DNA of 64,000 bases from Meandrina meandrites (GCA_963693305.1 OY855910.1:20180362-20244361); one strand, 5' to 3'; positions 24,183-36,268 are shown, numbered from the stretch's first letter. Notes: a model not told the origin generated them from the letters alone. Numbers and translations: made by a program.

Positions 24183-25631
24183 CCCATTGACGCCGGAAGG
24201 TTTTTAGCACGCACCCACCCCTAAATACCTGGCTCTTTTACGGCATTTAATGCAAGCGTGCGAGTGGCAAAAATAAACCACATACGCAGTAAATCCAGAC
24301 AAATAATTAGTTCTTAAAGTAATCTTTTATTCCAACTAGACATGTTGAAAGACTAATTTATGAATTGAAGAGTTCATCAGCCTTAATAAATTGATCCCAA
24401 ACCAAACTTCAAGACAGCGACAATTTAATTCACCTCCGTGCGTGATTTTAGGAGCTCGCAAAAACACACAGACTTTGAACAAAGTCTTAAAAATATTGTA
24501 AAATACTCTGGAAAAAGGTAGGCTTTGATTCTGCACAACTGACACTGTCATTAATTCAATAGTACTAAGGTATTTTCTTGGTGCAGAAAAGCGGTAATTC
24601 GAGATGACAAAAATATTTACACGTCATGGCGGCGTGAAACAGCGAAAATCGCTGACAAAACTACAGAATTCTTGCCGCTTAATGAACACTAGCAACGCTT
24701 TCTAAGCTTTCCTTTATTTTTAACATTAATAAACAAACTCCTTTGTATTTTCTGAAGCACTGTAGTAATTTTTTAAAGCTATAAACACAACTCAAAACAA
24801 AGCGGCTAAATAAACAACTGAAGCAAGTCTTGGTGAAAAGATGCGTATCAGATAACAACACGTGCATGTCAAATCTGTTCGCTTCAAAAGCCTGAAAATT
24901 CCGAACTAAAGATTGATAAATGAAAGAAACTTGAAAGACACTTTGTTTCGAATTAAATTTTATTAAGGATAAAGCCAAGAATTGCAGTCAATTGTTCACT
25001 CAATGGCTTTACTGATCCTTCTAAAAAACCCATCCATATTCAAAGCACTACTGTACATTACCATTTTTGTTTTCAAAAGTCTTGAGAAGCTGCATTAAGC
25101 TTGTGTGTTGGTCCGTGATTTCTATTCAAAACACGTTTCGAAGCGCCATGACACCGTGTCTTCGCGGCCATGGAAGGAAGATGAATCCGTCCTCAACGAG
25201 GTTTAAGCACTCTATATTCCATGATTTTCCATTTTAGAGCCACTTAAAAATTGGTCGGTGTCTCTTCTTTTCATTTTTAGCCCCAAAGAGGGAATATTCT
25301 GTGTTCCGAATGAAAAACAAGGCCTTGAAAGTTTGTAAACAAGAGCCGTGATGCGCCATGATTTTCTTGTACATTTTGAACGCACGAGTCAAGACAAAAA
25401 ACCTTCTTTCTATGACCCCTAGAGTTCTCTAAAAATATGCGCAGAAAACAGATTCTGATTGGTTTATTTGCCCTTATTATCAATAGAACAATAGGAGAAC
25501 CAAAAAGTCTCCAGGGAGGGACGGAAAGGGCATTTGTCACCAGGTGCTTTTTTCGGGCGGTTACGGGCGGCACAGGCATTTCAGGGGTGGTTTTCGCACG
25601 GGCGGTTACGGGCGGCACGGGTGCCAATGGG
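24183..25631. mobile_element. TTAA-target non-autonomous transposon
   Basis: The ends are inverted: CCCATTGACGCC at the left, GGTGCCAATGGG at the right. The left flank is TTAA (24,179-24,182) and the right flank TCAA (25,632-25,635), one substitution from a TTAA duplication. Comparison with other array units shows that this is exactly where the unit is interrupted, so the insertion is well supported. Next to the right end lie GGGCGGTTACGGGCGGCAC repeats. No transposase is seen; the target suggests piggyBac-type mobilisation. Confidence 0.7.
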
Positions 25632-25635
25632 TCAA

Positions 25636-26640
25636 ACCATGACTTTTGAGAAATAAAGCTGTTAATTAGCAAAAAATATAAGTGCGGTTTTAAGTTGCTA
25701 GCAACTTCTTGTTATTTTTTGTCGGTGACCAGACCCAAACCTCAACTCGGCCAAAATTGTGAATGGGTCTTTGAAATCAGGCAACCTGTGATATTTATTC
25801 GCCAAAAGCTGTTGAAACGTTAATGAACGGGAAATGTTACGGATATTGTTTTCTTTATTGTGTATTTTCTTTTGGTTTCATTGAAGCATTGGATTCGAAG
25901 AGAATGTTGAATACACTAAAAAAAGGTATTACGTAAGCCACGGATTGCGCTGATGTTGCAGCTTTCACTTTCGCTAGTGACAAACAAGATTGTGCTTTCT
26001 CTGCAAGTTTATTTCGCCAGAAGCAACGATCATTAACTTATTTGCAATTTTGCGAGTATTTCTTGTGGGTTTAGGCAATTAAAGTGGATTCTTTGGCTGT
26101 TTCATTGAAGCGAGTTCAGAGACTGGAAGGAAAACTAAATATTCCTAAGGTAAACACTTCACTCATTCCACAAACAAATTATATTTAACTGTAAATTTTG
26201 TAAGGAAAATGTTACAGATATCGTTTTCTTTATTGCATATAAACTATATTCTCTTTTGGTTTTATTGAAGCACTGGACTTGAAAGAAATATTAAACACAC
26301 TAAAACAAGGTATTATGTCAGCCATGGAATGAGCTGACGTTGCACCTTAGAATTTCGAAACATGACCAATAAGAAATTAAAATTATCACTGTTTCCCGGG
26401 ATCTTTTCCGAGGTTAAGAATATTTAAAATTGACGTTTCGATCAGTTTCACTGATCTTCTTCAGGCTGTTCAAGAAGATCAGTGAAACCGATCGAAACGT
26501 CGATTTTAAATATTCTATACCTTGGAAAAGATCCCGGAAAACAGTGATAATTTTAATTTCTTTAGATGAGAGGTGAAAGTTTCAGAAATAGGATGACCAA
26601 TAAGATTGTGCCTTCTATGGAAGTTTATTTCGCCAGGTTG
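25636..26640. repeat. Array of the 0.7-kb repeat, second part
   Basis: The interrupted unit resumes with CCATGACTTTTGAGAAA, and two more units follow (landmarks at about 25,926 and 26,310). The last is shortened and carries the fold-back element at 26,371-26,562, on either side of which GACCAATAAG appears twice. Confidence 0.65.
26371..26562. repeat. Fold-back element, about 90-bp arms
   Basis: The sequence from AAGAAATTAAAATTATCACT to CACTGATCTTCTT is repeated in inverse after a nine-base centre, with only a few mismatches. The arms contain CGTTTCGATC(A/G)GTTTCACTGATC. It would form a very stable cruciform or RNA hairpin. It has no coding potential and lies inside a unit of the 0.7-kb repeat. 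Confidence 0.8.
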
Positions 26641-27189
26641 GCACTGAAAGGGTTAATTGGATGACCTCATATGCTAATTTGTCTTGATCTCAAGAACATA
26701 ATGTGGAGGAATCTCACTTACTACTGTGGTGTACATTAAGTATAACCCATTGATGGGTTTGCAAGTTCATTCAAACAACTCTGGATAATTCTCTTGGGAA
26801 ACATGAAGAAAACAAATGAAGAAGCTGAAAACCAGCCCGTTAATATTTAAGATGGGATCCATCAGGAAATCAAGTAATACTAATGCAAGTTGGACAAAAA
26901 TCGAGTACCAGAACAATATAAATCCTATCTCCTTATTTTCTACCCTTTATAAAAGGTAAGATTTAACACCAACAACAATTTCTAATCACAGTCAGAGAAA
27001 ATAAATTTCATAGTTCACAAGCTATAGGCAAAATCTCACATGAAGCCATTTTGTAAAATCGTCTCTTGAGGAGACTAAGGAGCAATGGAAGTGGAAAGAA
27101 GTGTTTCATCACTGACCTCATTTTAGCCGGCTTTCTACAGAAAGCTCATTGAAAAGAAAAGATTAAATTCCTCATCTTCAGAAGAGTCT

Positions 27190-27985
27190 TTGCCTCCACA
27201 TCTACCGCCACATCATCGCAACAAACCAAGAAATGAAAATGCTCACATCCACAAAATGACCAAGATCTTGGACAGGAAGCTGCAAGAGATTCTAACGAAG
27301 CTAGCAAAGCTTGACAGGATCAAAAAGTCAGTTGAAATCCTCCAAGAAACGCTTTCCAGGATAGACTCGGGAATTCATTCCCTAGAGCTCAGTGAATCAA
27401 GACATCAAAGGCCCTAAAGAAAGTTTAAATTTTGCAGAAGACCAGTATAAGAAAACTACAGAGAGCTTTAAAGAATACAATCATCAGACCAGTTTAAAAT
27501 TGTCTGAGCTACAACAGAAAGGAAACAAGCTGGAAGACAAAATTGCAGAATTGGAAAACAGAAATCTCTATTTGGAAGCCTATTTCAGAGGAGAAAACAT
27601 CGCAGTTAATTTGAAGACATCGAAGAAGAACCTGATCTTCACATTTTTCTTGAAGTGGAGCTTGGGTCCAAACATGCCAGAAGTGCCGAGATTCAGTGAG
27701 TTCGTCATCGTAACAACAAGAGGCAAAAACAAGGCCCAGTATCACAAGGGTTTTAATGCTACAAAGATTGCAAGCAAAATTCTTTTTTGGCTGCCAATTG
27801 AGAGACACTGACTATAAAATGTACCAGGGCTTGCCCTACAGCATTGTTGAAAAAAGAGGAAAGCAAATGGACATCTTCAAGGCTGGCAAAAGAAACAAAA
27901 TCCCAGCATCATTCAGTTAAGTCTCAACCAGACAAACCTAACATTAGAGGGAAGTTATGGCCCATTGGCAAACCCTTCGATTCTT
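27190..27985 (+). pseudogene. L1-like ORF1 remnant
   Basis: Two overlapping frames give helical, coiled-coil text ending in KIAELENRNLYLEAYFRGEN, which matches the end of the coiled coil and start of the RRM in L1/Tx1-type ORF1 proteins (RNA-binding chaperones of LINE particles). Further on, YKMYQGLPYSIVEKRGKQMD and, after another frame change, IRGKLWPIGKP correspond to the C-terminal domain. At least three frame breaks make this a decayed copy. No ORF2 follows. Confidence 0.6.
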
Positions 27986-27989
27986 TCTG

Positions 27990-29845
27990 CTATTAAATTA
28001 CATGCTTTAGAGACCATTACAGTATCTTTTGGGGCCGCTACTAGGGAAAATTTAATTGGCTACAACTTGACATAACTTTACTTTCAATCAACCAAATTTA
28101 GACAGTTGTTTTAGAGTGTAGGTGCAGCCCAGTTGATGACATCATTGGGACACGCCCAATGTCACGTGATCCATAACAAAAAACTGAGGTTTATACAAGA
28201 ATCTTATAGTTTTATCTATAGTTTGCAGTATCATGTCAACCCTTATATTAATCTTAAGAATTTTAAGCATGCATTTTCTGTTAGCACAAAATTGTGCCCC
28301 GCTGACCACCTTTGTGAAAAGAACTTCTACATCTTTTATTTTTATGAAATGAATGCTTACATTCAAGAAAAATGTATTTCTTTCAATTTAAAGGGTGACT
28401 GATTGGTTGACAACTTCGTAATTGGCACCACTGCAGTAAGTTGGCTTCCCAGCTGCTCATGCATGCTTCAAAAACATTATTTTTTGGATGCGGCAAACTT
28501 GCTTATTTTCAAACAGCTTTGAAAACATTTACTGCTGCTTAAATTAAGGATGTTCTTGCTAATTGTTAATGGACATCCTTACTGTGCACATAATTCCTGT
28601 CCTGATGCTATGCCACGTCATACATCAAGCGCGCACTGAGGAAACTTTCCAACCACACATAGGGTGAGTAGCCGTTGTCTACAATCTACCGGACATTTTT
28701 ATTAATGACAACCCACCTTCTACTGCAATGAACAAAGAATATTTCACCCATATCCTGCGTGGTAACACAAAGATAATAGACAGCGATGACAATTGGAATC
28801 TACTACTATACAAAGAAGCCTACCATATTAAGCTTTCAGCACCATCTTTGAACAATGGTTTAAAAGTTAGCAGGGAACTATGCTTATTCTCTTAACATTA
28901 ACGTCTTTGTTTTGTATTTTTATGTGCATGCTTTAAATGCTTATGTACCACCTTTCAGTATTTTAATCCTAGCTACTTGTTTGTCACCTTGATATAGAAT
29001 TATATCGAAATATAACAATTAAGTACACCAACGTTTCCTTGCATTTGTTGTCCATATCATTGACACAATGCATTTACTCAGCATTACATTTATTCTTTAT
29101 CTCTTAAAATTATCAGCGGGTAATGGTTTTTGTGTTAACTTCTCTTGCAGTTTTCTAGCTTAAATAGTCGGTGACCCCAACTTTTTTCTTAGCGATTATC
29201 TACCTTTTGTGAGAAAATGAAAAAATATATATATTGATTTGCGAATTCTGCCTTTTTATCTTTTTGTTTTGCTGTTCGACGGGTTCAAATGCCTCTTTAA
29301 AGGCTAAGTTTTGCAAAAAGGATGGCAACACTAGGAATTATTTACACAACAGACGCACTTCTTCAAAATGTGACCAAGATCGCTTCCCTCCTTTTGCTCA
29401 TACTGTATTAGAAAGTAGGGAGGGGAACACAATCTTTTTTTTCTTTCTTTTCCCCCCAAGAAACTAATAGGTGCTTCCCATTAATTATTTTGTTCAATAT
29501 TTTTGCATTGCATACGTTATGTCATTAAAACCGATGCTTGCCTGGTGCCCATGTTCATTACACAACAATGACACTTTGCTTTCTAGGGAATGTTTCGAAA
29601 AAATTCAAAAAAGAAAATGCTGGTACCACATGCTCTTGACATAGCTGATAACTATCCCATCATTACTTCACTGTTTCGCATTTGCTGACATTAAATTTCA
29701 TCTTCGTCAAATCCAATTAAAAAATTGGTCACCAGAATTACAAACAAAAGTCTATGACCTAAGGTAAAAATAGCCGCCTTATAGGCGCATGTGACTACTG
29801 CTGGAGGAGAAAAGAATGAAAAGTATAATTGGTGTAAATATGCTG
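27990..29845. other. Intergenic, no gene recognised
   Basis: Low GC, no conserved coding text and no clear repeat structure. Confidence 0.35.
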
Positions 29846-30219
29846 TTAGGGACCGGTCATTATTTATGTAGAGGGGGGGGGGGGGGGAGGGAAAAATATA
29901 ATAAGACCCCCTTCCAGGCCAGGTAATTAGGAAGTGACCCCCCCCCTTTTTGCAATATTTACGTGATGACCCCCCCTGCCCTCACCTCATATCTCCTCTT
30001 ATATGCCTTAAGTAATTATTAAATAAATGCTACATACAATCATCATAAGATGATTTAATAGCTACTTTGCATAACAACGGAACTAACCTACTTTAGTATA
30101 TACACACTCAGTGATCTTGGCTATTCCAGCAATCTGATTGGTTCGCTATCTCGGGCTAATGCCGCATTATTCACTCGCTACCGAGTGGATAATGCATTAT
30201 CCCATAAAACGTAAACAAA

Positions 30220-30720
30220 ATGGCCGGCGTAAACTCGCGTTTCGCTAGCGTTTCAGAATCACAAATAGTGAAAATAAAAGACGACAGTGAGCCAGAAAAC
30301 ACCAAGAAGGCAACGAACTCTGGCCTAAAAGTTTTTAAAGATAAGTGAAGAAGTCATGTTTTGCAAACAAGTGTTTTTCAGTTTGTTTATCGAGATAATT
30401 ACTGTCATCAATTCGACCTGTAGCTAAATTGGCAGCAATTAATCTTCATGACTACAATTTGTCTCATTACGAGTATTTTTGTAGACTGGTTTGCCTGACA
30501 GAACGAATTTCTCACCGAAATCGAGGAAATAGAAAAAGAAGAATTGAAGTTTTATATCTCCGCGAGAAAACAAGACAGGTTATATTACAACAAGGCAACA
30601 CTCACCTCAATTCGAGCCGCCATTGACAGGCACCTTCGCAACGAGCCAAACAACAAGCCTTTCTCGATAACTTCGAAAACTCTGTTTGATCAGTTATCGA
30701 TTTCCAAGCAGACTTTCGAT
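30220..30720 (+). pseudogene. Crypton/DUF3504-like recombinase gene fragment
   Basis: An ATG at 30,220 opens SRFASVSESQI and NTKKATNSGLKVFK over 42 codons. From 30,502, after an AG acceptor-like site, a 73-codon block gives KFYISARKQD, YYNKATLTSIRAAIDRHLRN and NKPFSI before a stop. Both pieces match the N-terminal region of the Crypton-derived DUF3504 proteins (core-binding part of a tyrosine recombinase fold). The donor site has ATAAGT where GTAAGT is expected. The catalytic domain is absent. Confidence 0.55.
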
Positions 30721-30940
30721 TAAAGTTGCTGATTTGAACTGTGTAAAAGGACCATTTTGACGAGGTTTTTATCGAAGATTGTGTATTTGCCATGTTAAAA
30801 GAATCTGTAAATAGTTTTGTACGTGTTTCACGCATGAATTGAGACGTCAAATTAGACGTCAATAAAATTGCCTTTCATAGGTTTCCTTTTGAAAATGTCT
30901 AGATTGTCTGTTTTGAGATCACTTCGTGTGTATATACTAA

Positions 30941-31051
30941 AACAATTATTCTTTTCAATCTCGGTGAATAGTGGCAGAATATTTACCTCACCGCTACGCG
31001 GCTCGGTAAATATTCTGCCACTATTCACCTCGATTTCAAAGAATAATTGTT
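30941..31051. repeat. Hairpin with about 45-bp arms
   Basis: AACAATTATTCTTTT, then GGTGAATAGTGGCAGAATAT, are mirrored on the right as ATATTCTGCCACTATTCACC and GAATAATTGTT around a GC-rich loop. The inner 31 bases match exactly. Probably a fold-back MITE nested in the larger element. Confidence 0.7.
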
Positions 31052-31904
31052 AAATATCACAAAATCGGCGTATTGTGTGGACCAGTGGCCACTTTTTCGA
31101 ACATTTTGAGAGCTAAAAACTTATCTTGCATATGTGGATGAGCAGAGACTAGCCGCTATAGCAATACGTATGACAAGTTAAATACAGAGGTGTCCAAAAT
31201 CTAGTAACGGGAAACAGTGCAGACCTATGACCTCTGAAAACATTTCCTGGGCGGCAGTCTTACGGTTCTTCTCAACTAAAAACGCCTCCCAATAATACAG
31301 CTGACAGCATATAGTGCCCTTTCTATACAAGTGAGAAGCAAAATAAATTGGATGACCAAATCCAATACAAAACAGCAACTTACAAATTTCACGAACGTAG
31401 GAGTCTGTGTAGGCCTGTCATGTGCTTTTTACTTTGTTTATAGCAGAAAATAATTTCAGTCAAACCAAATATTAAACCAGATAGGTCTGGATTCTTTATT
31501 AACTAAAATTTGAGATAACAATGGAGTTTAGAGTGCAAACAGTATTTCTGTAAAATACAAATCACTAAGTTGTACATAATAGTGGAGTTTATGCAAAAGA
31601 AAAACAATAGAATTAGCATAAAATTATACAATTTAGCATTACTGTTTCAGATAGTGCTTGCACTCTACTAATTAACTGTTTCACCCACCTTGGCCAGTGA
31701 ACACCTCTTACAATACTGTATATCTCAAACTGCTGCCCCCCCTAAACTTCTTTATAAAAAAGTTTAGCCCCCATCCCTCTAGCCAATCTGAAATAGCCTT
31801 GGCCTTCTTTTCACCCTCCCCCCCCCCCACCCCCCACCCTCTACATAAATAATGACCGGTCCCTTATGTGGATGCGAATGCATGTAAAAAAGTTTGAATA
31901 AGGC

Positions 31905-34075
31905 ACTGTTGTCGACGATGTAAAACCAGCATCTTGGCATGGTTTTACTGCTTCTGTTTGGAAGGTGATCTTGCAAGGTGATCGATCGCTAGGTGAGTGT
32001 TTTTATATTTTACAACATTTACTTCTCATATCCTGTGTCGCAGACAGTCTAAACCGCCGAGGATTATGTGACACGTCCGGCAGCACGTCGAAGGACAGCT
32101 TTAATTGTTACCTGACCTCAAAGACCACAAGAGAGTCAAACATTCTAGTCAAAACAAACCTTGGAGGAAGCTACATTTGCATAATCACTGGTATGTCAGC
32201 ATTTTGTTGAATGTGATCCAAAAGATCACACATTCCCTGCAAATGTTGTCGTCAATTTCTTCATCTTCTGTGAAACTTTTAGTCAATCATAATAAATGTT
32301 CAGCAAGTAAGAAACAAACTTTTAATTTGAGCCTTTTCGTGACTTCGCATTATTATAAGCGAAGCGCGAAGATAGACGGACACGCTGTCACGCTCAAATG
32401 TTATAAACAACTGGAAGAAGCTTACATTTGCATAATCACAGCTCCGTCGGGTTAAGAAACTTAATTATCCCAAAATAGGACTTAATATTCCTCGGGAGAG
32501 CCTCAGTTAAGTAAATTTTCCTGTACCAAGCTTATGTACTTCGAAATTTCGGAGTATCGTCAAGCCTACGGGCTCTTTATGGAGCCACAAGCGTATACGT
32601 GTTGATTATCACGTGCTGCAAAATAATGATGAAACACCATAGAAATTCGTCGTATATACCGACCTAAAAGCTGAAAAATACTCACGAAACCTTTCAGCTG
32701 ATTGGTTAGAAACAAAATATGAAAGCTGTGAGAAGTAAATGTTGTAAAATATAAATACACTCACCTGGCAATCGATCACCTTCCAAACACAAGCAGTAAG
32801 CCAAGATGTTCGTTTTACATCGTGGGCCATCGGTAGGTCATCGTTGATACGAAGTGTTCGCGAAGAGACCACAAGATCTGTGTTTATTTGTGCTGATTGG
32901 CTACGAAGTATATTCTATTTGTTACTTACTTACATTTGGAAATCTTACATGAATGCAATAGTGACTACGCGCAAGTGCAGTTGTCACAAAAAGGAAGGAT
33001 CAACCAAACAACCGAGTGAGCCAGTGATTGCACTTGTCTACTAAACTCCTTTTTCGCATTGTACAAAATACAGTGGAACCTCGATTTTAACGTACCTCTA
33101 TATAACAAAGTCCTCCATATAACGAACACAATTTAGAAGCCCGAATGTAAAATATACCTCAATATAACAAATAACAAGCTCTGACATTGCTATGCAATTT
33201 CATTTTGTCATTTGACAAGACCGTTTCAGAGCAAAAATAATTTCCATGCTCGCTTTCTTTGATGGAGGATACATTCTTACGGATGACAATAAAAAGACAG
33301 AAATAATCCTCACTGAAAGAATTTTTTAAAGTGCTGATTTGAAATGCAATAGTACAGTGTTTAAAGTTGTTAATGTTTTTTACCATGGTCATTTAAAGGA
33401 ATGTCTTTAGTGGAGGATGTATTTTTGTGACTACTGTGCCTGTGCCAGTAGTTACTATTGCTGTCATGTCCTTTCCGAAAGTAAGTAACAATAGAATATA
33501 CTTCGTAGCCAATAAACACAAAGATATACAGAAATTGTGGTGTCTTTGCGAACACTTCGTATCACCCATGACCTAAGGTTGGTCCACGATGTAAAACGAA
33601 CATCTCGGAGTGGTTTTACTCCTTCTGTTCTGTTTGGAAGGTGATCTTGGCGTGGTGTTACTGCTTCTGTTTGCAAAGTGATCGATCGCTACATGAGTGT
33701 TTGATGACCTACCAATGATCCATGATGTAAAACCAACATCTTGGTGTGGTTTTACCCCTTCTATTCTGTTTGGAAGGTGATCTTGGCATGGTGTTACTGC
33801 TTCTGTTTGCAAGGTGATGGATCGTTAGGTGAGTGTTTTTATATTTACTTCTCACAGCTTTCATATTTTTTTCTAACCAATCAGATGAAAGGTTTCATGA
33901 GTATTTCTCAGCTTTTAGGTTGGTATATATGACAAATTTCTATGATGTTCCATTGTTATTTTACAGTACGTGATAATCAACATGTACGTTTGTGGCTCCA
34001 TAAAGAACCTGTAGGCTTGATGATACTCTAAAATTTCGAAGTACATAAGCTTGGTACAAGGAAAATTTACTTAAC
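31905..34075. repeat. Cluster of one repeat family in both orientations
   Basis: Three copies of one family are visible: 31,905-32,020 (plus), 32,460-32,960 (minus) and 33,470-34,075 (plus). Shared text includes GGAAGGTGATCTTG, GGTGAGTGTTTTTATAT, CTAACCAATCAG, CAGCTTTTAGGT and CGAAGTACATAAGCTTGGTA. The last two form an inverted pair with arms of about 500 bases and a spacer of about 500. No protein is encoded. It may be a fold-back DNA transposon. Confidence 0.6.
33071..33175. mobile_element. Tigger/pogo-like terminal sequence
   Basis: CAGTGGAACCTCGATTTTAA followed by repeated TATAACAAA/TATAACGAA phrases is the typical end of pogo/Tigger DNA transposons. I did not find the partner end, so this is a lone terminus or a truncated copy in the spacer between the inverted arms. 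Confidence 0.35.
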
Positions 34076-34256
34076 TGAGCCTCTTCGGAGGATTATTGAG
34101 CCCCATTGTGGGATAATTAAGCCTCAGAGGAATATTGAGCCTCTTCAGAGGAATATAATTGAGCCTCTTCGGAGGAATATAATTGAGCCTCTTCAGAGGA
34201 ATATTGAGCCCCAATGTGAGATAATAGAGCCTCTTCAGAGAAAAATTGAGCACTTT
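34075..34256. repeat. Minisatellite of GAGCCTCTTCAGAGGAATA units
   Basis: Roughly eight irregular copies of TTGAGCCTCTTC(A/G)GAGGAATA, some ending in TAA. Each unit contains the small inverted repeat CCTCTTC-GAGG, so single strands could fold. Confidence 0.6.
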
Positions 34257-34319
34257 ACCTCCAAGGGAAACCATGATAGTCTTTCCCAATGTGGGAATGT
34301 TGAGTCTGTTTATGGGATA

Positions 34320-35144
34320 AACAAATCTTTTTCGGAAATCAAAACCCTACATTACACAGAGAAAGTACTTCTCAAAACAGCTGTCAAACTACTGTATGTA
34401 AATCTTTCAGAAAATCAGTGGACACTTGCATTCTAGAGGCAGGGAACCATCCAGAATTTCTGCCAAAAGATATCCAAATCATAAGAAAAGGAAAACTTTG
34501 ACAAAAGTTTAAAATGATTCTTAGAAAATCAATTCCTGCATCATCTAAATGGGTCATTCCACTGTATTATGGACAAAAAATTTTAAAATTCAAAGTTGTC
34601 TAACTTACTCAAATTCCAGATAAATAAATAGTGTGTTAGCTATAGTTCACGAAAATAATAAATATTTTTTGTCGCCTATTGTTGTTTGTGCATAAATTAT
34701 CATTAATTACCATTCATATTGATTATTGCTCTTGCGGAGGGGAATTTAGTTATATGTTTTGCTAGTAAAAAGTTGAAAACAGGAATTTTGCCGAGATGGT
34801 ATAGGACACTACTTAAGACAAAATATTTTTAACATTGCCCAAAATTGATATTTCTGTCAATGTGACAGCAGCAGACAACAATCTGTATGCTGTTTTTCCC
34901 TCTGCAACATTTTGAGGCCAGCTAAACGTTTTGTTTGTTGGCTCATAATTAAAAAAATTAGCTTCATGATTTGACATCTTCTAATTTTGGGCTAAGGCTA
35001 AGTTTTATTATGTTCAAAGAGATTTTATGTTTTAAGCTGTAGCTAAGAGAGAATGATTAAATTCTGTTGCGGAGGAGAAATTTTGTAGCGGAGGGGAATT
35101 CTGTTGTGGAAACAAAGTCTCTTTTGTGAAAATTTAACTTCAGT
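34320..35144. other. Left flank of the Polinton, no gene
   Basis: AT-rich sequence with no coding signal. Short GCGGAGGGGAATT-type words recur near 34,735 and 35,070-35,100. Confidence 0.4.
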
Positions 35145-35150
35145 GGTGTT
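35145..35150. repeat. Polinton target-site duplication, left
   Basis: GGTGTT, found again at 61,652-61,657. Six bases is the length known for Polintons. Confidence 0.8.
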
Positions 35151-35497
35151 AGTAGTATAGTAATTGGGGGTACGAGAGCAAAAATAAGATCTGGATAATG
35201 CGCTCGATTTTAAATTGCGATTTGATTTTTGCGCTGGATTTTATAGATGAAAATTTGCTCTTGGATTTTTTGGCAAACTACTCATAAACAAAGCTGGAAT
35301 TCAGAGCTGGAAAGTTACATGCTGAATTCAATTCTTGGAATTATGTGTTGGATTTTTGCGCTGGAATTTTTTTATACTGTTTTCCAGGGTTGGGAAAATC
35401 AAAGCTAGAATTTTGGAATTGAAGCCACATCTAAATACAAAGCGAAGCTCTTATGATGTTTGAATTTTAAATTCAAACTCCATATTAAAGAATGCTC
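35151..35497 (+). repeat. Polinton terminal inverted repeat, left
   Basis: It is an inverted match to 61,305-61,651, both 347 bp, with few differences (one at the second base). It contains several GCGCTGGATTTT-type words and, near the inner edge, the palindrome GTTTGAATTT-TAAATTCAAAC. In protein-primed replication such ends are the origins. Confidence 0.9.
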
Positions 35498-35509
35498 GTA
35501 TAGTCTTTT

Positions 35510-35988
35510 TTATGTTTTGTTTTCATTATCTGATTCGGATTGACTGTTTGAATCATTATCTTCATCATTATCTTCATTTTCATCTGATTCATGATTTAGA
35601 TCTTTTGTTTTTAAACACTCTTCTACGAATTGCAAATAGGGGTACTTAATGGATTTAGAACAATCACATTTGATATTTATATACCCTTGAAACATAACAT
35701 AACCAAATGATCAATTCCATCAATGCTGTAAACTCCTCCAAAAATATCACACCCATATTTTTCAAATACCGGATGTTCAAACAATACCTTGTTAGGTAGT
35801 ATATGTTCTTTACGAGTCCTGTGAATAGCCACATCAATGATATCTTTTTGACCTTCATAACACGCTTTAGGTGGTGGTCCAAATAAGGAATTGCCTGATT
35901 TCTTTGGTATTTTTAAAAAGTTTTCATGAAAATCACTTAATTTTTTTGCATTTCTAATGACCTTAATTAAATTTTCAATGTTTATCAT
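35510..35988 (-). pseudogene. Polinton small acidic-tailed protein, frameshifted
   Basis: An ATG at 35,988 opens a 103-codon frame (35,677-35,988) with text such as LFGPPPKACYEG and VFEKYGCDIFGGVYSIDGID. Near 35,690 it shifts into a second frame that carries on to 35,510 and ends in a very acidic Asp/Glu/Asn/Ser tail. At the join the five bases TTATG are present twice in tandem, which could be the cause of the shift. I do not recognise the family. TATATATATA lies directly before the ATG. Confidence 0.6.
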
Positions 35989-36013
35989 TATATATATACT
36001 TATATATTATTTT

Positions 36014-36229
36014 TTATGTGTATTTTTGGTGCATTTCATTGTTGTTATTGGGCCGGTTTATATCAATGTTTTTCATTTTGTTCATTAGTTTTATTTTTTT
36101 TACCCGTAAATTGATGATTAGATTATTGAGAATTTGGATTTTATACTCCAAATCGGTGATTTTTTTTGAGATTTTGAGATATTTTGACAGAAGTATTCCA
36201 TCATCGGTTGTAGGCTTTTTTGCATGCAT
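36014..36229 (-). CDS. Small coiled-coil protein of the Polinton
   Basis: 71 codons from an ATG at 36,229, preceded by ATATATAAAAA. Residues 15-50 form a likely coiled coil rich in I, L and K. The tail is rich in Asn. It has the same strand and style as the next gene, and the leucine-rich parts look loosely alike, so the two may be old duplicates. Function unknown. Confidence 0.6.
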   Translation of the reverse strand: MHAKKPTTDDGILLSKYLKISKKITDLEYKIQILNNLIINLRVKKIKLMNKMKNIDINRPNNNNEMHQKYT

Positions 36230-36268
36230 TTTTTATATATTGTATGATGAGATATTTTTTTAATTGAT

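Larger units (their letters stand above)
29849..31863. mobile_element. Harbinger-like non-autonomous transposon (TTA target)
   Basis: The ends GGGACCGGTCATTATTTATG and the exact inverse are 2.0 kb apart, flanked on both sides by TTA (29,846-29,848 and 31,864-31,866). A 3-bp TTA/TWA duplication is the mark of PIF/Harbinger. G and C runs follow each end. There is no transposase; instead the interior has exon-like fragments of a DUF3504-type gene and a long hairpin, so it may have captured or been hit by other DNA. Confidence 0.7.

Noticed and set aside
26371..26562. Hammerhead ribozyme in the fold-back (CTGATC and GAAAC words)
   Set aside because: The required CTGATGA core is not present; only the hairpin is supported.
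35457..35478. Independent transposon end at the GTTTGAATTT palindrome
   Set aside because: It lies inside the Polinton terminal repeat and is mirrored in the right repeat.
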